Source: Methanocella_A sp963769045
Lineage (GTDB): Archaea > Halobacteriota > Methanocellia > Methanocellales > Methanocellaceae
Assembly: GCA_963769045.1 (NCBI GenBank)
Contig: CAVYKK010000024.1
Location: 1-64,000, forward strand
DNA: 64,000 nt
Reading direction: 5' to 3'
Below, piece after piece: positions 26,203 to 34,526 of the stretch. The notes beneath the pieces are model-generated. The model was not told where the DNA came from and searched no databases. It saw only the letters and a program-made list of their open reading frames with translations. Position 1 is the stretch's first letter. Each line of letters starts with the position of its first letter. The position numbers and the translations under genes were made by a program.

Positions 26203-27786
26203 ATGCAAAAACGCAATGAGATAGCAGCTATTAAAAATAAAGGGTTTAGTACCCAGTTACCAAAAAATCTCATAGCTAATATACTATATTTTTTAATTAA
26301 CATCATTATTGGTTTGATACTGGTCCCCTATTTTGTATCAACGCTTGGTGTCGCTGCCTATGGCCTTATTCCTCTTGCCACGTCTATTACGGGATACGTT
26401 GGCATTGTCGTACAATCGCTTAACACTTCGGTCTCGCGATATCTTACAGTCGATCTACAGCAAGAAGATTTCGAAGCGGCCAATCAAACGTTTAATACGG
26501 CAATAGTCGGACTTTCTTTATTACTATTATTGATGATACCGATCATAATCATCGTAGCATACTTTATCCCGAATATTTTTAGCGTCCCGGCAGGGTATGA
26601 AACCGATGCCGTACTCTTATTTTTGGGTGTATCTGCGGCATTTTTAATTCGTTCCTGGAGCGGTAACTTCACCGTACAGCTATTTGCCTATAACCGTTTA
26701 GACTTACAGAATATTGTAAATATTGTTAATATTATTGTACAGACAGGCCTGATTGCGCTTTTCTTCATGCTTTATGGCCCCGGTCTCGCTTTCGTTGGCC
26801 TGGCATATCTTCTCGGGGCAATATCGGCATCGGTAATAGCAATTATAATGGCAAGAAAAACTTGCCCGTATCTAAAAATATCGATTCACTCTATCAACAT
26901 GTCACGGTTGAAATCACTGACCAATATGAGCTGGTGGGTAATAGTAAATCAAATAGGGACTCTCCTGTTCCTCCAGATCGATCTTATTGTCGTAAATATG
27001 CTATTTGGAGCGACATCTGCCGGGGAATACGCCGTTGTCCTTAACTGGGGGGTGATTCTGCGAAGTGCTGCCTCAATGATTGCAGGAGTACTAACCCCGA
27101 TGGTCTTCATTTATTATGCAAAAGAACAGACTATTGCCCTTATCAATATGATGAGAAGCTCAGTTAAAATGATGGGTGTTTTAATGGCCCTCCCGATAGG
27201 TTTTATTTGTGGATTTGCCCCTCAAATCCTGACCATATGGGTCGGTGAAAAATACGCTTATCTTGCCCCTCTTATGATATTAATGGTTTTTCATCTGGCG
27301 ATTAATCTTTCCGTCATGCCCCTGTTCTCTATAAATGTGGCATATAATAAAATCCGTGTACCTGGAATTGTAACACTACTGATGGGAGGTATGAATATCT
27401 CTCTTGCGATTTTATTACCACTCCTGGCTGGCTGGGGCTTCTATGGTGTTGCCGTTGCCGGAGCAATCGTACTTACTTTGAAGAATGCCGTTTTTACCCC
27501 GTGGTATGCGTCAAAAGTTATGAATATAAAGATATTGGCCTTCGCCTGGCCTATGTTGCCCGGCATAACTTCCACGATTATCATTGCTATAGTGGGATTG
27601 ATAATAGGAGCATTTTTACCTGTCACTTCACTTACAACGCTTGTAATCACAGGAATTGCCATTACTACTGTTTACACCATTGTGATATGGAAGTTTGGCC
27701 TGTCATCGTTTGAACGGAAAATTCTTAAATCATATATACCGAACATAAAGAAAAAATCTGAAATGGCAGCGGGAGAAGAGCTATGA
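26203..27786 (+). CDS. Wzx-type oligosaccharide flippase
   Basis: This 527-residue membrane protein has 12-14 hydrophobic helices spread over its whole length, with little loop sequence, starting at about residue 24. It shows the polysaccharide transporter (MATE/MVF superfamily) style near its start: LIANILYFLINIIIGLILVP and VSTLGVAAYGLIPLA. Such proteins flip lipid-linked glycans across the cytoplasmic membrane. GAGGCG precedes the ATG. It overlaps the following gene by four bases (ATGA). It supplies the export step for the island. AT-rich codon use sets it apart from the 17-25 kb genes. Confidence 0.85.
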   Translation: MQKRNEIAAIKNKGFSTQLPKNLIANILYFLINIIIGLILVPYFVSTLGVAAYGLIPLATSITGYVGIVVQSLNTSVSRYLTVDLQQEDFEAANQTFNTAIVGLSLLLLLMIPIIIIVAYFIPNIFSVPAGYETDAVLLFLGVSAAFLIRSWSGNFTVQLFAYNRLDLQNIVNIVNIIVQTGLIALFFMLYGPGLAFVGLAYLLGAISASVIAIIMARKTCPYLKISIHSINMSRLKSLTNMSWWVIVNQIGTLLFLQIDLIVVNMLFGATSAGEYAVVLNWGVILRSAASMIAGVLTPMVFIYYAKEQTIALINMMRSSVKMMGVLMALPIGFICGFAPQILTIWVGEKYAYLAPLMILMVFHLAINLSVMPLFSINVAYNKIRVPGIVTLLMGGMNISLAILLPLLAGWGFYGVAVAGAIVLTLKNAVFTPWYASKVMNIKILAFAWPMLPGITSTIIIAIVGLIIGAFLPVTSLTTLVITGIAITTVYTIVIWKFGLSSFERKILKSYIPNIKKKSEMAAGEEL

Positions 27787-28637
27787 TTCAAAAACGGGAC
27801 TTTATGCCTACAATAATAAGCACGATTAAAACGACATATTACAGTGATGCGGATACGATCTGTGCATTTTGGTGGGAAAGTAAAAATTGGGGCGATGCCC
27901 TGAATCCCGTCCTGATTCAACTATTATCGGGAAAGAGACCCATAATAATTAATAAATATACTTTAAATATCCGTCGAAGACCTGTTTACGCAGTAATCGG
28001 CAGTATTTTAGACAGTATACCCGATCGTTCTATTAAAAATACTATAATATGGGGGCCGGGGTTTATACAAAAGTCTGGCAAGCTGCCTGGAGAACCAGGG
28101 CAGGTTTGTGCTGTACGCGGACCATTGTCAAGGGACAATATCATAAAACAGGGTATAAAATGTCCTGATGTATTTGGAGATCCTGCACTATTATATCCGA
28201 GATTTTACAAACCAGATATTCATACCAGGCATCTATTAGGGATTATTCCACATTACAAAGACAAAGAAAATGAAAATGTTCGCAGATTTAAAAATCTGCC
28301 GGAAGTTAAAATAATCGATATTGAAAATTCAATAAATAATGTTATTGATCAAGTTTGTAGTTGTAGATATATTGCTTCAAGCTCTTTACATGGAATAATA
28401 ATGGCTGATGCATATAAGATTCCCTCGACCTGGCTGGAATTTTCTGAAGGTGTTGCCGGTAGTGGATTTAAATTCAGGGATTATTTTGCATCGGTCGGGA
28501 AAACCGATGTAACGCCATTAAAAGTAGATAATAAGACCACAATAGATGATATTATCAGTTCGATGTATAATAAGAAAATCAATATCGATCTCGATGAACT
28601 GATAGATGCATGCCCATTTTATAGTAAAGATAATTAG
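27783..28637 (+). CDS. polysaccharide pyruvyl transferase family protein
   Basis: This 284-residue protein has the family layout: an N-terminal WWESKNWGDALNP segment, IIWGPGFIQKSG, VRGPLSRDNII, DVFGDPALLYP, and the C-terminal ASSSLHGIIMADAYKIP. Family members transfer pyruvate ketals to glycans or act as glycosyltransferase-like enzymes. The ATG overlaps the flippase stop. AT-rich like its upstream neighbours. It is the last intact gene of this operon. Whether it moves pyruvate or a sugar is not decidable from sequence alone. Confidence 0.75.
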   Translation: MIQKRDFMPTIISTIKTTYYSDADTICAFWWESKNWGDALNPVLIQLLSGKRPIIINKYTLNIRRRPVYAVIGSILDSIPDRSIKNTIIWGPGFIQKSGKLPGEPGQVCAVRGPLSRDNIIKQGIKCPDVFGDPALLYPRFYKPDIHTRHLLGIIPHYKDKENENVRRFKNLPEVKIIDIENSINNVIDQVCSCRYIASSSLHGIIMADAYKIPSTWLEFSEGVAGSGFKFRDYFASVGKTDVTPLKVDNKTTIDDIISSMYNKKINIDLDELIDACPFYSKDN

Positions 28638-28675
28638 CTTATATTATCGAAATATATTTGTTTAATTATCGAACT

Positions 28676-28825
28676 ATATTATGCCACCCTGGCACTGAGG
28701 ATCAGCGTTTTAAGTTCTCGTACCACCGGATGTGGTCCGAATACCATTTGGCAGTAAGTACGAGCGAATACTCGAAGCCGTACTCCCGCTGCCAACTCAT
28801 GGCTTTTAGCTTTATTATAGTGCAG
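28676..28825 (-). pseudogene. relic of the rfbB-rfbD gene junction
   Basis: On the minus strand the segment reads KLKAMSWQREYGFEYSLVL and continues TAKWYSDHIRWYENLKR before a TGA (28702-28704). This matches the C-terminus of RfbB at 1.6-1.7 kb (KLKALGW ... TVKWYVDN ... WWEKLKR, stop). The DNA then continues into the first codons of rfbD, (G/E)LKTLIL, in the same overlapping arrangement as the intact operon. It is therefore a 150-base remnant of a second rhamnose operon, inverted relative to the island. Confidence 0.75.
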
Positions 28826-28879
28826 AATTCAACGGGCAATATTGTTGTATCAGGGGAAGTTTACTACGCCGAATAATAG

Positions 28880-28887
28880 TTTATATA
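28880..28887 (+). promoter_or_regulatory. TATA box for epimerase copy 2 (predicted leaderless)
   Basis: TTTATATA lies about 26 bases before the ATG at 28910, the normal distance from an archaeal TATA box to the transcription start. The ATG has no ribosome binding site. The transcript is therefore predicted to begin at or within a few bases of the start codon. Confidence 0.55.
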
Positions 28888-28909
28888 CGAACAGGTTGTA
28901 CTGAAAACT

Positions 28910-29854
28910 ATGCAAGAAAAACGCATCCTGATCACAGGAGGGCTGGGCCAGGTAGGGTCTTACATCTGCGAAGCGCTGGCCGGCACGAAGTCCCGCGTGA
29001 CAATCCTTGACAATTTTTCCTCGAGCCTGAGCTACCGGTGCCCCGGCGTCGAAGTCGTCAGGGGCGATATCCGCGATCGCAAGACCGTAAAACGGTTAGT
29101 CAGGGACGCTGATGTCGTCATCCACTGCGCCGCCCAGATATACGTCTCTCGCTCTATCGAAGACCCGGCCTTCGACGCGGACAACAACGTCATGGGCACG
29201 CTGAACCTGCTCGACGCTGCCCGAGACTCGGATCTCGGGCGGTTCGTCTACTTCAGTTCGGCAGCGATCTACGGTAACACGATCGACCTTCCGGTGGACG
29301 AAGACCACCCGCAGGACCCGATGTCGCCATATGGCATCAGCAAGCTTTCCGGAGAGAAGTACGCCCTCGCCTTCCACAAGGTGTACGGGCTTCCGACGAC
29401 CGCGATCCGGCCGTTCAACATCTACAGCCCCCGCCAGGACCCGTCGAACCCGTACAGCGGCGTCATCTCGAAGTTCATCGACCGCGTCGCAGGCGGCCTG
29501 CGTCCGATCATCTTTGGCGACGGCCGGGCCACCAGGGACTTCGTCTCAGTCCATGATGTGGTCGACATGGTGATGCTCTTGACAGAAAAAGAGGACGCCG
29601 TCGGCAGGGTCTTTAACTGCGGCACCGGCGAGCCGACGAGGATCGACACGCTGGCTCACATGATCGCCGGGCTCTACGGCAGGGAAGACCTCGTGCCCGA
29701 GCTGAAGCCCGCGAGGCCGGGCGATATCCTGCACAGCTACGCCGATATTACGCGGGCCGGGAAGCTGCTCGGCTTCCGTCCGAAAGTATGCCTGGAGGAC
29801 GGGATAAGGGAGATCGTAAAAAGCAAAACGGCCGTTAACCGTGCTCCCCTGTAA
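28910..29854 (+). CDS. NAD-dependent nucleotide-sugar epimerase/dehydratase, copy 2
   Basis: This 314-residue protein is a close paralog of the 6311-7234 product. It has GGLGQVGSYI, SSAAIYGN and the catalytic YGISK, with long DNA stretches almost identical between the genes (for example around 29420-29470 and 6830-6880). It is probably a UDP-hexose 4-epimerase-like enzyme; the exact substrate is unknown. It starts its own transcript, apparently leaderless, just after the rfbB relic. The C-terminus differs from copy 1 (REIVKSKTAVNRAPL). Together the copies bracket the glycan island as 1-kb direct repeats. Confidence 0.85.
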   Translation: MQEKRILITGGLGQVGSYICEALAGTKSRVTILDNFSSSLSYRCPGVEVVRGDIRDRKTVKRLVRDADVVIHCAAQIYVSRSIEDPAFDADNNVMGTLNLLDAARDSDLGRFVYFSSAAIYGNTIDLPVDEDHPQDPMSPYGISKLSGEKYALAFHKVYGLPTTAIRPFNIYSPRQDPSNPYSGVISKFIDRVAGGLRPIIFGDGRATRDFVSVHDVVDMVMLLTEKEDAVGRVFNCGTGEPTRIDTLAHMIAGLYGREDLVPELKPARPGDILHSYADITRAGKLLGFRPKVCLEDGIREIVKSKTAVNRAPL

Positions 29855-29936
29855 AATAATAGCAGATAAGATACGGGAACGTCTGGCGGCCGCCTGCGCG
29901 CACGCATGCTCTGGCATCGGCAGCGGTGCCTGTTTT

Positions 29937-30320
29937 TATAGTCATTTTGAAAATGTTTCGTACACTGATAAGCTATCTGACACAGAGTTCACAGGGTACA
30001 CAGAGTACGATTAAAGAAAAGGCAACCATAGCCTCTTCCGATCAAGACTTCGTACATAGTCATTCCTGTTACTTTTTGTACATGCTAACCGGCACCAGAC
30101 GCAACGTACGCGACGTACGCGACGTACGCAACGTCTGAAAATCTGGCTACGCTTCCCATTACCTGATAAAACGTTGAGTACGTCGCGGCCGTCGCGTCCG
30201 TTGCGTCTGGTGCCGGCTCAGCGTTCAAAACATTTCACCAATGACTATACTCTGGGAACTCTGTGAACTCTGTGTTTGGTGCCTTATCAGCATACACAAA
30301 AAGTTTCGGGAATGACTATA
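29937..30320. repeat. hairpin element D, interrupted by element D-prime
   Basis: The termini are TATAGTCATTTTG (29937 on) and GGAATGACTATA (to 30320). The left arm (about 29969-30009) consists of CACAGAGTT, CACAGGGTA and CACAGAGTA units. The loop holds the conserved core in reverse (CTCTTCCGATCAAGAC). The right arm is split: CGTA at 30051-30054 resumes as CTCTGGGAACTCTGTGAAC after 30249. The 29855-30380 interval holds nothing else. Confidence 0.75.
30057..30249. repeat. hairpin element D-prime inserted in D
   Basis: The ends TAGTCATTCCTG and CACCAATGACTATA bound arms at about 30089-30135 and 30175-30215. The arms are made of ACGTACGCG/ACGCAACGT units, closed by CCGGCACC/GGTGCCGG. Removing it restores the right arm of D, leaving a single TA where TA now occurs on both sides (30053-30054 and 30248-30249). 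Confidence 0.75.
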
Positions 30321-30380
30321 GTTTAATACCTGATAGAAACAGCATTATAGACCTCCCCGGGCTCATGGTGGTAAGGGATA

Positions 30381-31296
30381 CTAAGGGGAATATAGGGGCC
30401 TGGTGACATCCACCCACAGATGCAAATCGCGGTACGGTGCAGTATAGTTACCGTCGGCGTACAGCAGGAACTCCAGCTTTTCATGGTTCCCGCCGAGGTC
30501 GGGTTTTAGCTCTATTCGCTTCTCCCAGGTCTGGCCGCTGGCCAGCGTTAAGCTTTCCTCGTACAGCCTGCTCGTGTTCGTGCTGTCGTTGAGCGTCACC
30601 ACGAGGTCGTATGTCACGTCCCGGTACTCGTGGCTCGTGACGCCCACGATCAGCGAGCCGGTGTCTCCGGTGTGGAACTTCAGAGGGTAGTCGCCCGCCG
30701 TGCCGTCGGGCCCGAGGAGATAGAACTCGGTGAACGGCTCCCCGTGGACGGGCACCAGGATGGCGTAAGCGATTGCCGAGATCGACACCAGGATGACAAG
30801 TGCCAGGACGACGATGATCACCGTATTCAGCCTGTTCTCCCCTGCTAAGAATGCCGCCAGGTTTCGGTACACGTTGCCTGCGTCGATCCCGAAGCGGCCC
30901 TCCGGCTTCAGGCTCCTGCCTGCGCCTATAGGCGATGATAGCACATGCGACAGTGAAAACAGCCAGGCAGACAGATAGCTTATCTGCCGCGAAACCTATC
31001 GGCGACAGGTGCAATGCCAGCCCTGCCAGTGCCGCTGTCATTATGCTCAGGCCAGACGACAGGGCTATTCTCTCTATATGACCAATGTCGCTCTTGCCCG
31101 GGAACAAGGCGGCGATCAGTGTGTAGCCCGGCACGAACAGCACCATGCCGATGCCTAAAGCCCCGCCCGGGGTCATGCCGGACAAGGGCACCACGGAAAA
31201 TGCCGCCGTGATGAAAGCATAGGCCGCTACTAGCACCAGATCGATGACCTGCTGCTTCCTGTCTGGTCCTCGTTGTGTTCCTGTCTCAAACGCCAT
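30381..31296 (-). CDS. DUF1616 membrane protein (frameshifted)
   Basis: The first part (from 31296) has about five hydrophobic helices, including GMVLFVPGYTLIAALFPGK and RIALSSGLSIMTAALAGLAL, the DUF1616 signature. The C-terminal part (from about 30920 to 30381) lies in another frame, with a membrane helix (VIIVVLALVILVSISAIAYA) and a beta domain with FTEFYLLGPDG typical of the same family. A one-base change at 30898-30925 restores one protein of about 300 residues. It is the last gene of the MoxR operon. Its role is unknown; in archaea it often occurs with surface or glycan genes. Confidence 0.7.
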
Positions 31297-31305
31297 AGGT
31301 CAGCC

Positions 31306-32115
31306 TCATAGCAGCTCGAAGGTCGCGTGGACGGTCGTCCCTTTGACCGTAATGTTCTCTATCCTGACCCGCCTGTGCGTGCCGTCGGCGATCATGCAGG
31401 CGGCAAAGCTGCAGATCGGGCAGCCGATCCGGGTACAGAGCTTCGGGCTCTCCTTCCTGATGGTCGCGCACAGGCCGGCGTTGACCAGGCCGGTCATGGA
31501 CACGGTCACGCGATTGCCTTCCCGCCTGACTGTGACCTTGCGGGCCAGTTCCAGGCCGCTTTCCATCAGGTCCGTGATCTCGTGCCCCAGGCCTTCGTCG
31601 GTGAACGGGGGGCTGATCTTTCTTGCGCATGACAGTAGCCCGTAGCCTGGCGGATCGAGCAATATTCCCTTGCTCGGGCCGGTGACGAAGACGTTGCCGG
31701 ATGACGGGACCTCTCCCGGGGCTCCGGACGCAGGTATGAAGACTTTCGTCGCGCCGGCATCGGAGGCGGGCATGTAAATGCCCCGGCCTTCGATCAGCAG
31801 GGAAGACAGTATCATGTCCACGTCCGTGACGCCGGAGATGGCGAGGGCGTCGGCCACGTCATCGCGCAAGGACTTTGACGGCGACAGGAAGTATAGCATG
31901 ATAGCGAGCGCCAGGACCGTGACCCCGGCGAGGAGCATGAGCGCCGACACGACTGAGCGGTCGTCCGTGGCATACCAGAAGACCAGCAGGGCAATCCCGA
32001 GCGCGAACAGGCCGAAGGCTGCCGGCCGGATAGACTGTCGGTCGCGGGTGACCGGTCGCCGGCGTAACTCATCTCTCTGGCCGGTGACCGCGTCCTGTGT
32101 CCTTTCCTGCGGCAT
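31306..32115 (-). CDS. hypothetical membrane protein of the MoxR operon
   Basis: This 269-residue protein has two hydrophobic helices (about residues 30-75). A soluble domain of about 190 residues follows, with VFIPASGAPG, GILLDPPGYGLL and a cysteine cluster CTRIGCPICSFAAC near residue 230. The cysteine spacing might bind a metal or form disulfides. The ATG overlaps nothing and directly follows the DUF58 stop (TAG-ATG), with GGTGAG just upstream, so translation is coupled. I recognise no characterised family; similar genes occur in methanogen MoxR operons. Confidence 0.6.
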   Translation of the reverse strand: MPQERTQDAVTGQRDELRRRPVTRDRQSIRPAAFGLFALGIALLVFWYATDDRSVVSALMLLAGVTVLALAIMLYFLSPSKSLRDDVADALAISGVTDVDMILSSLLIEGRGIYMPASDAGATKVFIPASGAPGEVPSSGNVFVTGPSKGILLDPPGYGLLSCARKISPPFTDEGLGHEITDLMESGLELARKVTVRREGNRVTVSMTGLVNAGLCATIRKESPKLCTRIGCPICSFAACMIADGTHRRVRIENITVKGTTVHATFELL

Positions 32116-33551
32116 CTATCTCACCATCCTCATCGACCGGCGTGTCCGGGCCGTCATTATCGCGTGCTCCGGACGCTCGGCTGCGCTCAATTCGATGACT
32201 TCGATCTTGTGGGACTGCAGGCAGGCGATAGTCTCCATGGTCTCCCGGTACTTGCGGTAGTATTTCTCTGCATCGACGTCTCATCAGCGTCGACGCCCTC
32301 TTTAGGCTCGTACCAGATGTGAGGCGTCAGCGCCACGGTCACGTTATGCCCGTAGTACCTGGCGATCCTCGCGCCGTCAAGAAGACTGGACATGCCCATG
32401 GACAGGTTAGTGCATACGACGATGTGACAGGGGACGCCCGACGATCGGGAAACCCTGAAGATAGCCCGGACAAAGCCGTCCTCCTTCACGTTGGCGGTGA
32501 ACTGCCTGACGGCTTCCTCGATGACGGAGCTAAGCCCGTCGTTGCCTGTAGCCTTCCCGAAGGCCTTTTGCGTGGCGATGGCATCCTGTAGCAGCGATGT
32601 GCCTCCGCGTGGCTCTCTGGTGCCACACACCGCACGGACCGATGCCAGCAGCTGTCGGACCCGGGCTATCTGTTGCGGGCCGGAGGCCATAGACAGGTAT
32701 GCAGTCACGTCCGAGGCAGAGAAACAGGCTATGCCGATACGCTCGTTCTCCGTCAGCACCCTGCCGGAGAGCAGCGTCGCCAGCTCTACGGCAGACTCCA
32801 GCTCGGTCTTAGTCGCCCCGGTCTCCATGGACGTGTCGACGTCGATGAGCAGGAACACCGGCCTGGAGCGCACGTCCTCGAACGTCTTCACCACGAGCCC
32901 GCTGTGCCTGCTGGACCGGGCCCAGTCGATGTTCCGGGTGCTGTCGCCGGGCACATAGGCCCGGATGCCGGAGAAGTCGATTCCCGCGTCCTGTGTGATT
33001 GCCTCGTTGCCTATGGCCAGGCCGTTGAGGGAACTCCGCGACATCCTGCCGGGATGCGCGTCGACGACCGGATAGACATTGATCTCCTCATCGCCACAGG
33101 CCGTCAGAGAGTCGCGGAAGAGGAGGGTCTCGAACGACATGACGAGCCCCGGCATCGTGTGCCTGCCCCTGCCGGACGGCGTTACCTTGTACTCTAATGA
33201 CCAGAGCCCGCGACGCAAGTACAGCCGGGCAGAAGGCTCGATCACCTGCAAGTACCGGCTCCCGGCCTGGAAGCATTGCAGCGCTATTGTCCTGCGGCGA
33301 GGAAAATCGAAGCGGTATGTGATCGTGAGGGCGGTGCCGAGCAGCATTTCCGACCGGGAAAGCGTCCTGCTGACGGCAAGCCTCCGCCTGAGGTCAGACC
33401 TGAGTACGACATAGCGATACGTGTCGGCCGCGAGCACGGCGGCGACGATCAGGAAGGACGCGTAGAAGACAATGCCGTCTGTGAGCAGTGCGAGCGCGAG
33501 GAAGAGCAGCGATGTGCCCGACAGTGCCACAGCCGCGTTTTTCATCTCCAT
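32116..33551 (-). CDS. DUF58 (VWA-like) protein (frameshifted near its end)
   Basis: The N-terminus has two hydrophobic helices and a beta domain. The DUF58 region shows GIRAYVPGDSTRNIDWARSS (about residues 195-214), followed by FLLIDVDTSMETGATK, a VWA-type metal site. The main frame runs from 33551 to about 32290. After GVDAD, the true C-terminus (AEKYYRKYRETMETIACLQS and on) lies in another frame and ends at 32116. The break coincides with an imperfect 16-17-base duplication (32263-32296, CGTCGA(C/T)GC). DUF58 proteins work with MoxR ATPases, which chaperone them or insert metals. The gene ends directly against the next start. Confidence 0.8.
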
Positions 33552-33554
33552 AGG

Positions 33555-34517
33555 TCACACCGGGACTTTCACGACGTTGAGCAGGTCAGTGATCACGTCC
33601 GCAGGGGTCGTGTTCTCCAGCTCGAGCTCCGGCTTCACGATGAGCCGGTGGGCGAGCACGCGCGGGACGAGGTACTTCACGTCGTCGAGGATGACGTAGT
33701 CGCGGCCATCGATCGCCGCCAGCGCCTTCGACGCCCTCATCAGTGCCAGGGACGCCCGCGGGCTGCCGCCGAGCAGCAGCTTCTCGTGCGTCCGGGATGC
33801 CACGATCAGGTCGCGGATATACTGCAGCACGCTGTCGTCTGTCGTGACCTGTCTGGTCATTTCGATCAGGCGCAGGATGTCCTCCCGGGCGAGGACTTTC
33901 GGCTCGGGCGGCTTCAGGCTTTCGTTCCTGATCCGCAACATCTGCAGCTCGTCCTCCGGGCTGAGGTAGCCCACGTCGAGCTTGAACATGAACCGGTCGA
34001 TCTGGGCCTCGGGCAGCGGGAACGTGCCCGCCACGTCGATCGGGTTCTGCGTGGTGATCACCATGAAGGGCGAGGGCAGCGGGAACGTCGTCCCGTCGAT
34101 GGACGCCTGTTTCTCTTCCATGGCCTCCAGCAGCGCCGACTGGACCTTCGGGGAGGCGCGGTTGATCTCGTCGACGAGGAGGATATTGGTGAACACCGGG
34201 CCTTTGCGTACCTCGAAGGCGCCGGTGCGCTGGTTGAAGATTGACATGCCGACGATATCGCCCGGCAGGATGTCCGGGACGAACTGGATACGCTTGAACT
34301 CGAGGCCGACAGAGGACGCGAACGCCTTGGCGATCGACGTCTTCGCCACGCCGGGCACGCCCTCCAGCAGCACGTTGCCCTCCGCGAGCATGGCGATAAG
34401 CAGGTCCCTGATCAGGTCTTCCTTGCCCACGATGACCTTCTTTACCGATTCGACGACCTGGAGCGCCTGTGACTGGAACAGGTCCATGTCCATACGTTGA
34501 CGTGTTTTAACATCCAT
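33555..34517 (-). CDS. MoxR family AAA+ ATPase
   Basis: This 320-residue ATPase has Walker A in LLEGVPGVAKTSIAKAFA (about residues 54-71), FVPDILPGDIVG, Walker B ILLVDEINRA, the sensor segment TTQNPIDVAGTFPLPEAQIDRF, and a C-terminal lid with GGSPRASLALMRA. It is intact and of normal length. MoxR ATPases act as chaperones for the VWA/DUF58 proteins encoded next to them, and here DUF58 is directly downstream. ATGs at residue 9 or 11 are alternative starts. The operon order is DUF4129, DUF4350, MoxR, DUF58, hypothetical, DUF1616. Confidence 0.93.
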   Translation of the reverse strand: MDVKTRQRMDMDLFQSQALQVVESVKKVIVGKEDLIRDLLIAMLAEGNVLLEGVPGVAKTSIAKAFASSVGLEFKRIQFVPDILPGDIVGMSIFNQRTGAFEVRKGPVFTNILLVDEINRASPKVQSALLEAMEEKQASIDGTTFPLPSPFMVITTQNPIDVAGTFPLPEAQIDRFMFKLDVGYLSPEDELQMLRIRNESLKPPEPKVLAREDILRLIEMTRQVTTDDSVLQYIRDLIVASRTHEKLLLGGSPRASLALMRASKALAAIDGRDYVILDDVKYLVPRVLAHRLIVKPELELENTTPADVITDLLNVVKVPV

Positions 34518-34526
34518 CCTTAACCC

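Noticed and set aside
28658..28876. 72-codon plus-strand frame before epimerase copy 2
   Set aside because: The opposite strand encodes the rfbB/rfbD relic, which explains the sequence.
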